Origin: Actinernus sp. WN-2022
Taxonomy: Eukaryota; Cnidaria; Anthozoa; Actiniaria; Actinernidae
Length of the DNA: 64,000 nt
Direction: 5' to 3'
NCBI GenBank assembly: GCA_030867875.1
Contig: JAOWCC010001634.1
Location: forward strand, 137,226,365 to 137,290,364
Shown: in pieces, positions 1 to 10,860 of the stretch
Numbering within the stretch: the stretch's first letter is position 1
Layout: the number at the start of each line of letters is the position of its first letter
The notes under the pieces: generated by a model
Seen by the model: only the letters and a program-made list of their open reading frames with translations
What the model was told of the DNA's origin: nothing
Database searches by the model: none
Position numbers and translations under genes: made by a program

Positions 1-944
1 TGGTGGGCGGGGAATCAAGCCGGGGAATTCCGAAATGTACGAATATCAGAAAAGCAATACTTGTTAAAATAATAGGTCCTCTTTAGCTCGGGTAGGGGGT
101 GGGATTGATACAGCATCAGTTCGCGGTAAATTCCGACATTTTTAAAGGGGTGCAAACATGTCGCGAAATACAGTGTTTGTATGGGAATCGATGGGAATCC
201 GATGCCAAATAAAATCCATTTAATCGAATTTCTGAAATATTCTTCACAGACTTCAGATACAAACTTAAGATACCATGTAAAAGATTAACATATCGAGATT
301 TGAAGGATGTAGCTGTGCTGGGAAGCGTGCAATCGTGTTTTCAGTTTTCCATAAATTGTAAAAACGAGTCGAAAATTTCATAAATTCGATTAAACGGATT
401 TTATTTAGGAAAGGCAGAGAGATGAGAAACATCTGCTCGCAGGGTACGGATTATGGGACTCGTGAAAATAAAAAAGCTGGTTTTATAAAATTAGACATTT
501 TATATTTATGTAGAAGTTTTAAAATACGATATGTTTGTTACTAAGTTGCAAGAAATTACAACTTACATAAATAGCGACAAGTTATAAGGGACCGTCGACA
601 TATGCTTTATATTGCTCCGGGGGAGGGTTAGTCTTGAACCACCAAGATTGCCGCCAAAACTTCGTAGCAAATAAAGCAAACATTTTATCCATTTATAGAA
701 AATGGCCTGTTGCTTTTTAAACAGAGCTTTAAGTATAAGTCGCTGCTTAATTTACGGCTCTCTTTGTGACTTGCGGCTTAGCGTTAGGTAAACCAGGTCC
801 GGCTAATTTACTCATAAAACCAAATAAATGGCTAGAACGGGTGCGAAGGAGACTAATTCGCCGCAGGCTCTTCTATCGTCCAGATCTCATTTGCACCGAA
901 CGCCTGTCATGAATCAAAATTACATCAATTAAAACTCATCGAAA
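1..944. other. Non-coding AT-rich DNA with one copy of a dispersed repeat
   Basis: I see no credible gene. About 190-355 is one copy of a repeat whose second copy, in the same orientation, lies at about 1838-1990. Shared blocks include AATCCGATGCCAAA, GAAATATTCTTCA and GATGTAGCTGTGCTGG. The two copies flank the LINE fragment and two small transposons between them. Confidence 0.6.
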
Positions 945-1620
945 TAAACAGAAAACTCGAATTTTACTCGCTATTCAAACATGATGCCAGCAGCTCTAAT
1001 ATTTTAACCAAATTAAGAATAGGGAGCATAGAAAAATTCTTACAAAATTAAGATGTGGTAATCACAACCTCAGAATAGAAACCGGTAGACACTCCAACCC
1101 CCGGAGGGGGGGGGGGGGGGGGGGGGGGGTACTCTACCTAAAATTGGGTAGGGGTGTGCCGCTGGGGCTCTGAAACCCTTACCCTGTTTAAGACAAAAAA
1201 ACTCAAATTTTCATACCCTGTTCAAGACAAAGTGTTAAAATTTTCCCTCTATAAGACAAATAACAAATTATCTATACTTGGATGTCAGTGTTTATTGTGA
1301 TCTTGTATAATGAGTGTCATAACTAAATAAGTCTTCAGCAAGCACTAGACTAAATAACGGCACTAGATAAATACCATACCCTGTTCAAGATCTGTCGATG
1401 TGAAAATGGATACCCTGTCTAAGATCAGAAACTCGAAAAACCATACCCTGTCCAGCGGATCATCCCCGTATAGTCCATATATGGGAGTACCCCCCCCCCC
1501 CCCCCCCCCCCCCCGGGCTCCAACCCTAGAATCCCCCTCGATCGAGCTAAGAACATGCCAACAATGTCAATCAAACGACATTGACAATGAAGTGCACTTC
1601 TCATTTCACTGTGATTAGAG
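945..1620 (+). pseudogene. Decayed LINE reverse-transcriptase C-terminus, split by an insertion
   Basis: Translated pieces match the LINE C-terminus at 56092-56790 on the other strand. 945-1100 reads KLEFYSLFKHD, then a broken stretch corresponding to the KLRSGNHKLLIEVGRH region. 1527-1617 carries the CQQCQ...EVHFSFHC zinc knuckle, equivalent to CQHCN...EVHFMLHC in the other copy. Non-LTR elements often end their ORF with such a Cys-His motif. Internal stops and frame changes make it a dead fragment. The poly-G element at 1101-1517 sits between the two halves. Confidence 0.7.
1101..1517. mobile_element. Poly-G/poly-C-ended MITE with 9-bp target-site duplication
   Basis: The left end is CCGGA followed by a run of about 24 G and TACTC. 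The right end is GAGTAC followed by a run of about 25 C and GGG, so the termini are inverted repeats built mostly of a homopolymer. CTCCAACCC occurs immediately outside both ends (1092-1100 and 1518-1526), a 9-bp target-site duplication inside the LINE it interrupts. The interior holds about five degenerate copies of ACCCTGTTCAAGA. A 9-bp duplication is usual for Mutator-like transposons (established), so a non-autonomous MULE is the best guess. No transposase is present. Confidence 0.7.
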
Positions 1621-1631
1621 CAATTATAGTC

Positions 1632-1770
1632 TATAGAATACCCCGCCATTTGGCTCATTAATTAATTTTCTCAAATTTTCATACAAACTTTCTAAAAACC
1701 TAACCCTGATAATTTAGCATAGTTTAGCACAGTTTTCAAGTGATCTTTCGAAGTGGCGGGGTATTCTATA
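1632..1770. mobile_element. Short MITE with 17-bp perfect terminal inverted repeats
   Basis: TATAGAATACCCCGCCA at 1632-1648 is matched by its exact reverse complement at 1754-1770. The 139-bp element has no coding capacity. The TA at the outer edge may be a TA target duplication. Confidence 0.65.
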
Positions 1771-1837
1771 ATCTAGCCTGGAATCGGTTAATAGACCAAC
1801 CCAAGGTAATTTCCACCATCTTGTAGGGGGTCGGGAA

Positions 1838-2035
1838 TCCGATGCCAAAAGATTTCCGTAAAATCGAATTTATGAAATATTCTTCAGAATCAAACTTAAG
1901 ATACCAGGTAAAAGATTAACTGATCAACATTTGAGGGATGTAGCTGTGCTGGTAAGCGTGCAATCGTGTTTTTAGTTTCCCATACATTTGTCTGTAAATT
2001 TCCCCGCATCGCGTTGTTACAGACAAATGTGGGAG
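1838..2035. repeat. Second copy of the 190-355 repeat plus a 14-bp hairpin
   Basis: About 1838-1985 is the direct-repeat partner of 190-355. Immediately after it, ACATTTGTCTGTAA and its exact reverse complement TTACAGACAAATGT enclose about 18 bases, a perfect short hairpin. Neither is coding. Confidence 0.6.
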
Positions 2036-3540
2036 AGCTTGCGACTTGAGAGCTTGCGACTGAGCTCAATAACCTTTTTATGCACTCGTCATTGATGTTA
2101 TAAGGAGCTATACTGTCTGACAGAGCACATCCTCGGGCAGGAAAACAATCGGGAAGAGAGAAAATGAGCGACACTAAAATGATTCCTTTGTCTTCGTTGC
2201 GCGCGGAGGTGGAGGAACACTAAAACCGGAAATGCTGAGTAACCTAACCCGTATCCGTCACTTGATGGTTTTGACAGTTTAGTTGAATTTTTAGCTACCT
2301 CGGGCTATGTCGTAACGAAAACACAAGGTTTCAAAACCCAAGTATCAAAAGACTCGGCAGTCATTCATAATGAAGATGTGGATAGGTAAGTTTTATTTGC
2401 AACAGAGTTAGTTTATTAGTCTGTACTGATGGAGCTGCTATGCTTAACGGCTGAACAAAGTCTTGCGTTCATTAGCAGTAGTAGGTGAGTAGCTTTAAAC
2501 GTTGCCAGTTGTTATATATATGCCTTCTTTGTCCACACATTGAAACAAAACTCGGCTATATTAGAAGAAAGTAAATGCTAGGTCTTATTTCTCTGTAGTC
2601 AGAAATACCAGAGCTATGTTTTAACTAAGTTCATGTAGCATGAAGCAACAGTATTTCCCGCCTATTTATTAAATTTGGTACCGGTAATCAGAATTAAGAC
2701 AACCTAATTGTAGGTTGGTTTTCATTCGAATATTAAATGCGCTATCTTGAAGGCTCATTAAAGTCTAAATGAAAGTGATAAATGATAAAGACTATCCTGG
2801 ATTCGAGAGATAAAATGTTTTGCCTGGTTTGTGTTCGGTGATTTTCCTTGGTTATTTCACCTACGAAGAAGTTGAACTTTTGACCTGAGCAAACTTTGGC
2901 GGGAATTTTATACCTCTGGCCGGCATGGTTGTTCGAAGAGTGAATAACGCTATTTCACTATTAAAGGATGTCGTGGAAATGACAAGTTCGATTACATTTC
3001 TTTCCTCATATTAAACGATGCCTTAAATCCAGTAATGTTGAGAATAATCAACCGAATGGCGCGAGCAATGTAAACACCGCATGGGTTCACAGGATGCGGT
3101 TCCTGTCACAAGTAGCCTCGGCACTTGTTCGTGAACTCAGGAAATTGTCATGGTACATCAAAAGCTTAAAAACGAAACCCATGGCAATTCACTAAGTGAA
3201 ATTTAGCTCGGGAAATTGTGGTCACACACATAAAAATCGGGACCTGAAACAACCATACCACAGATCGAATTGGAATTTAGCGTGATGGTTTTCGGTGTGG
3301 AGGAAGGAAACAACCACAACCAGCCGGACCGGCTAATCTCGGGCTGCTCGTTTGTTTCGCTGAAGTGCGATGGTTCTGCATCCACAATGAAATTTATAAA
3401 GCAAAAAAAACGTGCTTCACCTTTTTACGTGTTTACGTATTTTGTAGTGTTTGTATTGCGTCTTTGTCTTTGACGTTTCGTAGTACGGATTGCTCGACAT
3501 AATTTTGGATCATTGCAGTTATGTAGTTATGATATTGAAT
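2036..3540. other. Non-coding stretch without a supported gene
   Basis: Only short open frames without domain character occur. About 3255-3285 contains ATCGAATTGGAATTTAGCGTG, also found near 17407-17427, so a small fragment of a dispersed repeat is present. About 3545-3650 holds a foldback: AAGTGTAAAGAATGTAATAT is followed by an imperfect reverse complement ending TTCTTTATA. Confidence 0.5.
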
Positions 3541-3721
3541 TATGTTTGCCGCGTAGCACTAGTAAGTGTAAAGAATGTAATATAAAGTGGTAAGCTGTAG
3601 TGCTAAGTGTACCACTTTACATCACATTCTTTATACCTACCATATAGTGGCTGATCAAAGCCAGGACCGACCCGGCTAATTCAAAGATCGAATTGGGATA
3701 TTTTAAACCCTGGTTGTAATA

Positions 3722-4185
3722 TACCACATAAATTTATGTGTTTGAGGGATATTTAAAACCTGGTTACATAAATTTACGTACTCCTTGCACACTGTAATAT
3801 GTCACATAAATTTATGTGTTTGAGGGATATTTAAAACCTGGTTACATAAATTTATGTACTCCTGCTTGCACACTGTAATATGCAACATAAATTTATGTGT
3901 TTGAGGGATATTGAAAACATGGTTACATAAATTTATGTTTTAGGGATATTTAAAACATGGTTACATAAATTGATGTACTCCTTGAGCACTGTAATATGCC
4001 ACATAAATTTATGTGTTTGAGGGATATTTAAAATATGGTTACATAAATTTATGTACTCCTTGAGCACTGTAATATGCCACATAAATGTATGTGTTTTAGG
4101 GATATTTAAAACATGGTTACATAAATTTATGTACTCCTTGAGCACTGTAATATGCCACCTAAATTTATGTCTCTGAGGGATATTT
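3722..4185. repeat. Tandem repeat, unit about 76-82 bp, about six copies
   Basis: The unit reads roughly CATAAATTTATGTGTTTGAG, GGATATTTAAAAC, TGGTTACATAAATTTATG, TACTCCTTGAGCACTGTAAT. Each unit contains two palindromic ACATAAATTTATGT boxes. The minus-strand open frame across it only reflects the repeat period and is not a gene. Confidence 0.85.
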
Positions 4186-5085
4186 AAAACCTGTACAATG
4201 GGCTGTGTTGCAAATCATATAAATGTTTTTTTTAAAAGCCCATAAACTTATAAATGTATATAATGCAAAAATCTATTTAATCCATGTAAAAAGGCAATAT
4301 TTAGATATCCGGGATATATAATATAAACTAATGTAAATGTACTAAAGAGGAAACCCATTCCATATGAATGATAATTCAGTTCAGTTCATTTTTCACCAAA
4401 TTATCAAAACATTTGAAATTTTGGAAGAAATAAGTACAAGCTAACATATTGGTTTATATCAAGAAAAATGTGTATGCAGAATACAAAAAATAAGTTATAG
4501 CTCAAATTCACTTCTTTTAATGAGATAATATCAAGTTTGTAAGATGAATTATTTGCATATGTGTATTAACGGACAATTAAATAAATCAACTGTGAAAAAA
4601 ATATAGAGTGTACTGTTTCAGGTAACAGTCTGCTCGCATTTTTCCTTCTTTACTCTATTTCTATATTTTGACCAAAACCCTCATCTCATTCAAATATGAG
4701 AAAAACAACTACCACTTGAAAAAAATTAAGTTGTCTGAAAATGGACAATTTACTGAAAATAATCATGAAAACGTCAGTATCTGGACATTTTTACCAAAAA
4801 TGACCAGAGTGCAAAAGTGCAAATTCTACTTTTAACTTGTTATGATGCTTTCCACTGATTTCTTTATAAGGAGCCATGAGAAGCACACGAAGTCAAGTGA
4901 CCAGAAATTCAGGTTGGTATTTTGGTTTTATTATAATTTGAGTAATTTTGTGTTTGCTTTTTTGGGGATGTCTTAAAAATTAAGGAGCTCATGACAGAAT
5001 AGCACCAGAGATTTTGATAAAGAAATTTATTGACTCACTGAGAATTGTTTGTCCTTACCTATTTTGGAACACAGTCATTTAGAAC
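4186..5085. other. AT-rich non-coding DNA
   Basis: No open frame with protein-like composition, no clear repeat and no RNA gene is visible between the two flanking tandem arrays. Confidence 0.5.
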
Positions 5086-5089
5086 TAGT

Positions 5090-5710
5090 TTGGGGTTGAG
5101 TAGGAGAGCAAGGGTAACAAGGACTGGCTGAGAATAGGTTATGTTGACTCGCTTAGGATATGTCTTGTTGACTCGCTGAGGATAGGTCTTGTTGACTTGC
5201 TGACAACTGTTTATGATGGCTTCAACATGTTTAAAAAAAATATATATTTATTTCATATAGTTTACCATGAAGTCATTGTAATCAGTAATCGCTGAGAATA
5301 CTTGATGTTGACTCGCTGAGAATTCTTGATCTTGACTCGCTGAGAATACTTGATCTTGACTTGCTGAGAAGGGGTTACACTTGCTTTCACCAAACCTTAG
5401 TTCGGGGCCTGGGGTCAGAAATGAGTAGGAGAGCAAGAGTAACAAGGACTGGCTGAGAATAGGTTATGTTGACTCGCTGAGGATATGTCTTGTTGACTCG
5501 CTGAGGATAGGTCTTGTTGACTCGCTGGTGACTGTTTATGATGGCTTCAACATGTTTTTTTCCAAAAAAATATGTATGTCATTGTTTACCATGAAGTCAT
5601 TATAATCAGTGATCGCTGAGAATACTTTATCTTGACTCGCTGAGAATTCTTGATCTTGACTCGCTGAGAATACCTGATCTTGACTTGCTGAGAAGGGGTT
5701 ACACTTGCTT
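5090..5710. repeat. Two-copy block with GACTCGCTGAGAA-type short tandem motifs
   Basis: Two copies of a roughly 300-bp segment follow one another (about 5094-5400 and 5420-5705). Each begins near GAGTAGGAGAGCAAG and ends near GAGAAGGGGTTACACTTGCT. Inside, TTGACTCGCTGAGAATA and GTCTTGTTGACTCGCTGAGG variants recur every 25-30 bp. This is a hierarchical minisatellite; the open frame it contains is not a gene. Confidence 0.8.
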
Positions 5711-7140
5711 TTACCACATTAGTTTTTGTTTATAGATAAGGTTTAATTTTAATATCAAATCATTTTTACAGTGCTGTATACACATGGACTATTGGAAAGT
5801 CTATAATAATTATTAACATACATGTATAGTGAGAACATGTTGCAGTGAGAACATGTTGTAGTGGGAGTATGCCATTCTTGTTTGTAAATGCTCATGTTTT
5901 CATCATGAAAGGCATACTTCCACTTGATTTTGTTTTAGATTTCAGATAAGACTAGAAAGACAAGCAACCAAAGAAGGATCTCACAGAATAGTAAATGGGG
6001 TGCATGTATTTAAGGTAAGAATGAAATTGTGTACATGTAATATTTTAATACCTACCTTTTTTTTTAATAATAGCACTTTTAAATAATAATAGCACGTTTA
6101 AGTAATAGCACTTAAATACATATCTGGACTGATACACTGTATGTTGTCAAAAGCTATTTTTGTTCACAAGGATACAAAAGCTTTAAAAGTAACAACTGTA
6201 GGTAAAAAGCACCTTTAATCTCAATGTGAAATGGATTATTTGGACATTCATTTCACTGTGTTCCATACAAAAGAAAAAAATGAACTTCAAAGTTTACCTG
6301 TAGTCCAAAGCCCTTTGCATCACTATTATCGTCATCTGTTATTTTTGTCAGCTTCTTCAATGTTACTGAAACCATGTGTGCCTTTTCATTAATGATGTAT
6401 ATTTGTACTTTTTCAGCATAACCCGTTAAGAGAATGGAGGAAAAGACCATGCCTTATTTACCAACAATGTAGACTGTTTATCAAAGCAAACTACAATCAT
6501 ACAATATTGATCACATAAATATTTTATCATGAAGCATTCTTGATTGATATGTGTAACTTTGAAAATGGCGAAATAAAATATGTTGTGGATTCCACTTTGT
6601 TTAGTGCTACTTTTATGTACTATTAGCTATAGCTTAAAGCGGCATTGATAACGTCCAAATGATAAAAACTTTCTCATGACGAAAGACAAAAATAACTATT
6701 CAGATTAGCAGAGTATGCTTTCCAGGTACAATGGAGAACAAATTTGATTCAAGTGCATGAACTATACTGCTTTTAAGAGCAATTTAGAGCAATTGGACAT
6801 TGATTCACCTGTAACCTCTGATATCAAGCTTCTAAAATAAGCTTTTGTAATCTTATTCATCCTCTATCGAAAAAGTTTGAAAAGCAATCAGGACATTCAC
6901 ATGGTATTTATCTTCTAGTTGGGGTTTTCTTTTTGTAGGTTCCTTGTTTTTTAAGAAACTTAAAGATTCGATTGACAGTGCCCCTTTATTAAAGTGAAAC
7001 AAAACATATACAACTTCAGTCATGTCCTGTTTGGGGTGAAGCGGAACAGGTTCAACCAAACCTTTATTTTATGTTTTTCTTTAAAAAAAAACCAAATCCC
7101 TGCACTTTCACTTTTCCTTTCTAGTCGCGTTAAAATAAAA
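5711..7140. other. Non-coding AT-rich DNA with a small hairpin
   Basis: About 5860-5920 folds as a hairpin: AGTGGGAGTATGCC with a near reverse complement GGCATACTTCCACT across a loop of about 35 bases. The rest shows no gene I can support; short open frames near 6253-6450 and 6853-7059 lack recognisable features. Confidence 0.45.
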
Positions 7141-7149
7141 TTGTCAAAT

Positions 7150-7436
7150 GGAGACGTTAGTAAAATCGAGACACGTTGGTAAAATCGAGACACGTTAGTA
7201 AAATCACGACACGTCAGTAAAATCGAGGTACGTTGGTAAAATCGAGACACGTTAGTAAAATGGAGGTATGTTGGTAAAATCGAGACACGTTAGTAAAATC
7301 GAGACACGTTAGTAAAATGGAGGTACGTTGGTAAAATCGAGACACGTTGGTAAAATCGAGGTCGTTGGTAAAATCGAGGTCGTTGGTAAAATCGAGACAC
7401 GTTAGTAAAATGTAAAATCGAGACACGGTTTGAGTG
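7150..7436. repeat. Minisatellite, unit about 20 bp (GTAAAATCGAGACACGTTG), about 13 copies
   Basis: The unit GTAAAATCGAGACACGTT(A/G) recurs almost without interruption, with variants GAGGTACG, GAGGTCG and ATGGAGG. The array ends directly before the Penelope-like 3' fragment. Repeat-derived open frames on the minus strand cross it and are artefacts. Confidence 0.9.
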
Positions 7437-7534
7437 TGCCGGCGGATCCTCGTTCGAGTCTCGAACCGAAATCGAGAGACGTTTGTGGAAACGAGTACGA
7501 TATTATGAACGAGTCTCGAAGAGACGTGTTTCCC

Positions 7535-7810
7535 AGGAACCTTGATTGATCCGACAAAACGACGTTTGAAAGACAGATTTAACGAACATCGTAGGATCGT
7601 AGACAAGTCTAACAACATATCTAAACCCACAACAGCTGCTGAACATTTTCTCTCGACACCTAATCACACTGCTAATGGAATGCAACTAATCCCTATCGAA
7701 CAAATGTTCTCTAATAGAGACTCATTTCGTAAGGCCAGATAAGCTTTTCTTATTACACAAGCTAGAACACTCGTGCCTTATGGTCTTAACATCCGTGACG
7801 AGTCATACTA
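7535..7810 (+). pseudogene. Penelope-like retroelement fragment: C-terminal GIY-YIG nuclease region
   Basis: Translation gives TKRRLKDRFNEHRRIVDKS, AEHFL, HTANGMQLIPIEQMFSNRDS and FRKAR, then a stop and a tail resembling ARTLVPYGLNIRDE. This parallels the better copy at 16612-16915, whose TKRCLKDRFNEHRRPVDKS block follows YIGE. R-x3-DR-x2-EH is typical of the GIY-YIG endonuclease at the C-terminus of Penelope-like elements (established). The N-terminal GIY-YIG part and all of the reverse transcriptase are missing, so this is a 5'-truncated copy. Confidence 0.75.
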
Positions 7811-7940
7811 GCTGGTATATATATAACTTAATTATTTCTATATTTATAGTGTCAATCATTTGTCATCTATTTCCTATATTTCGTAACCCATATTTCTAGT
7901 TAGTCACGTTCGCCAATGTAATAACATTTCTTCATATTAC

Positions 7941-7985
7941 CTGAAGAAGGCTGGTTTGGCCAGCCGAAATATCGTTATATAAACC
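7941..7985 (+). ncRNA. Hammerhead-like ribozyme motif of a Penelope-like element
   Basis: CTGAAGA (7941-7947) is followed by GGCTGG, a TTTGG loop, CCAGCC and GAAA (7966-7969). That is the order of a hammerhead core: CUGANGA, stem II, GAAA. It lies in the 3' region of a PLE fragment, and PLEs are known to carry hammerhead motifs. Two caveats: one extra A sits before stem II, and I could not build a convincing stem I in this monomer. A second copy is at 20142-20190. Activity is not shown. Confidence 0.4.
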
Positions 7986-7999
7986 TCGAAAATCTACGT

Positions 8000-9850
8000 T
8001 GTGTCGGCTTTGCTTCTCTCAGTTTTATTTTGTCCAGCGACTCATCGCGTACAATTGCCCCTAAAATTAGGTCATGACCGTGTGGAAGACTGAGAACAAG
8101 CACACAACAACTCTATTGCTTTTCTCCGATTTAGTAAACTGGTTTTGTCAACAAACTCGAATAAAATTTGTATATTTACTATTGAAACAGGGAAGGAACA
8201 TTTTTCACGAGCGAGAGAAAACTATTCAGTATTTCCCGCAAAAAATATTGGACTCAGGTCCCACGCGTCCAAGTCGCCAATCCTCGGAAGCGCTCTTTGG
8301 CTGAGTTTTAACGTGTTTTAACTTGAAACTAGGTACGAAGCAGTTCGGTTTCTGTAGTAACGGAGGCCTGGCTACTATATTTTCCAATATGGCTGACGAA
8401 GAAAGCCTTCTGGCAAGAGAAACACGCTCGCGAACTTGGGCAATTTAGGGTACTTATACAGTTCTGTCTCATACAAACGGCCCCTACAGCGACCCCAAAA
8501 AACCTTGAGAAATCGCATGATACGTTTAATTTATTGGCAAACAAATACAAGTATCTTGTATGGCTTTAGAAGTACATCAGATTTCCGATGTTAACTATTT
8601 TATTGTGGACCTTCGTAAAGCACAACAAGCTGGTTTTCTTCGCGACGGACTCATTTCCATACAAGACGCGGCCATTTCGGGGCCATATTCATGGAAAGAA
8701 AATCGCTAGATAGTCCTACAGTACAGAGGTAAGGATTAAATTAAGTTGTGTTATTGTCGTAATGATTTTATTTCCCGATGTTAACTTTTCTTCGATACGT
8801 GCTGTTATCTTGCCATACATTTATGAAAGTACGGCTGCACGCGTGTTTACTGTAAAATTTCGGAGTTAATGAGCTTGAAACTTGAAACTTGACGCCAAGA
8901 TATTATGCAAATTAGAAAATACACCGGAAATGACCTCCAATTTTATGCGATGTGTCCGTTTAGTTACCAAAAAGATGTACAAAGGCTGAACACTTTACTC
9001 TAATAATTTGAGAATTATAGGAATTATTGCAAAGCTCCTGAGGTGCCCAATATAGCACAGCGGGTCCATGCAGTATCCGACCGACTTGTTGCTACCGCAG
9101 CGAGCGAGCCTGAAGCGAGCGAGCAAGGCAGCAGTTCTAATCTGTAAGCGGGTCCAAATCTCGATTTCCTTTTCTTACCCACACTGCTTTGCACGGATCT
9201 GATCGTCACGTGACATTACACGAGGTGGAATCGGATCTAACTACGTTCAACCGTCTTTAATGCATTTCTGGGTATGCGATCCTTGTGTAATCATGATTTT
9301 GTTGAAGTGTAGGCGAACTCTTTCTAACTCTGTGGGAACTATCAGTTTCCAAAGAGCAAGATCTCTCCTGTTATCAAGATGGTGAGCAGCAAATAATGTT
9401 CTTCTATTAGCTTCGATAGTCAAGCAGCCGGTTCAAAATCACAATTAGCATTTACAATTACATTCTCAATTACAATCGATTTCCGGTATTTAAACTTCAC
9501 CGGGGAGAACAGTAGTTTGTTGTGCCGGAATCTTAAGAAAATGTCGGGAATTGGTAGGCTCAGGGAATTTACCGGGAGATCGTTGTATGTCGGGACAAAA
9601 TGAAAATTTATCGGGACAACTTTTGAGTTACACACCACAGCTCAAACAGGATTCAGTCGCACAATAGCCCCAAAACTACAAAATATATTCATCTAACACC
9701 TTGGCATTTTTATCACCCAGTAATCTATTTTTCCTGCTAAAGTGCTACTGTAGGTTCTCTTCTAATAGCAGCATTCACTACCTGTTAGGTATACTAGTTT
9801 AAGTGAATTATCCATGAAATATTTGTCGTAAACATGATTAAAACCAGATT
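8000..9850. other. Non-coding DNA with dispersed repeat fragments
   Basis: About 9440-9630 shares blocks with 21190-21385 (ATGTCGGGAATTGG, GGGAATTTAC, ATCGGGACA). About 9700-9835 resembles the 3' flank of the HNMT-like genes (CCCAGTAAT, GCTACTGTAGGTT and GGTATACTAGTTTAA, compare 28985-29095). The open frames at 8074-8304, 8329-8550 and 9024-9209 have no domain support. Confidence 0.5.
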
Positions 9851-10464
9851 TTAGAAAAGAAGGCTTTGATCTTCATTATTATCATTTGGGGACCTTACAG
9901 AAGCGAGAAAAGTACTATTTTTGACTTCGCGAAGCCCAAGCGTGGGCTCGCCACGGACGAAGAACATCGAAGTGGAAATCTGACCACCGCAAACGCCAGG
10001 AGAGCCGTCAAATACATTCTTCAACGTGTCCCTCATCGTTTCGCTACATGGGTAACTTATGATTTTTCCAAGTAACTCCGCAGCGCTGTAGGTCACCAAG
10101 GGCTTCTCGGATTTCGCACATTTCCGCGAGTGCTCGCAACTGAACTCTGCCAACTTGTCTGAGGCGGAGAACATCGCCGCCGATCTTTGCAGGCTTCTTG
10201 CAGGCAAATCCACTGCCTACCGGACTCCGTGACGAAACAGCGATCTCCCCGGTTACTAGTTTGGACTGAAAACACCCCTCCATCGGAATTCCCTCCATCA
10301 ATGCGAACGGCAGAAGGTGTGTAAACCTTCTGCTTCTTTCGTTTAGGCACATATTTGCCGCCAATATGGAACTCGCAGCTTTTGCATTTCTCTGGCTTCC
10401 AGCTATTGTAGTAAAACTCTTTACACCGTGGACACTGACCTGTCCCACGCCTGGTCCAACTCAT
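9851..10464 (-). pseudogene. Zinc-ribbon-type cysteine-rich protein, frameshifted
   Basis: The first frame (10464 downward) starts MSWTRRGTGQCPRCKEFYYN and has two CxxC pairs (CPRC, CKSC) in its first 31 residues, a zinc-ribbon-like pattern. A basic KRKKQK stretch and a conserved-looking RGDRCFVTESG...WICLQEACKDRR block follow. Around 10200 the coding sense moves to another frame (10213-9851), reading ASDKLAEFSCEH, PLVTYSAAELLGKI, GGQISTSMFFVRG and TFLASVRSPN to a stop. The halves look like one protein broken by a one-base frameshift. From memory, proteins of this layout are numerous in coral gene sets; function is unknown. A recently broken gene, a transposon-associated ORF or a sequencing error are all possible. 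Confidence 0.45.
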
Positions 10465-10469
10465 GTCGT

Positions 10470-10860
10470 AAAATATAAGCTTAACCTAGAACAGTATTTT
10501 GTAAAAATTGTGATTCGAATGATTACTGACGACGCCGTGATCGAGAATATATTTCGAATTATGCGAATTGATCGCGAATGCTCTCATTGGATAGCTTTTC
10601 CCGCGAAGCGTACTTATTGGTCACTTCCCTTGGCCAATCGCAAACCGAGTTCCTGGATGTTAAGACCTACTGACATCTGCAAATGGTTAGACCTTCATGT
10701 CTTCTTGGATCAGAATGTTAAATTGTAGGCCGACACTGAGAATGCAACCAAATCTCTGGTTAAGTGACCACCCTCAAGTGTAGTGGATATAGTTGTATAC
10801 ATAGAGTAAATGAGTTTGTCCCCAGTTAGCAATACCATGATGCTAAATACATTGACATTC
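10470..10860. other. Short non-coding interval upstream of the zinc-ribbon frame
   Basis: Contains a GATTGGCCAA-type motif region (ATTGGTCACTTCCCTTGGCCAAT near 10617) that could belong to the upstream region of the minus-strand gene. No further gene is supported. Confidence 0.35.

Noticed and set aside
1400..1658. Proline-rich (plus) and glycine-rich (minus) open frames
   Set aside because: They are translations of the C-run at the end of the poly-G/poly-C element.
3933..4145. 70-codon minus-strand frame with repeated LKEYINLCNHVLNIPKT
   Set aside because: It mirrors the 78-bp tandem repeat; period and sequence come from the DNA repeat, not from a protein.
7150..7436. CRISPR-like array of 20-bp repeats
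   Set aside because: Units are directly contiguous without unique spacers, and the context is a eukaryotic transposon.
7214..7630. 138-codon minus-strand frame rich in LDFTN and SILLTC repeats
   Set aside because: It is the 20-bp minisatellite read in one frame, then antisense of the Penelope-like fragment.
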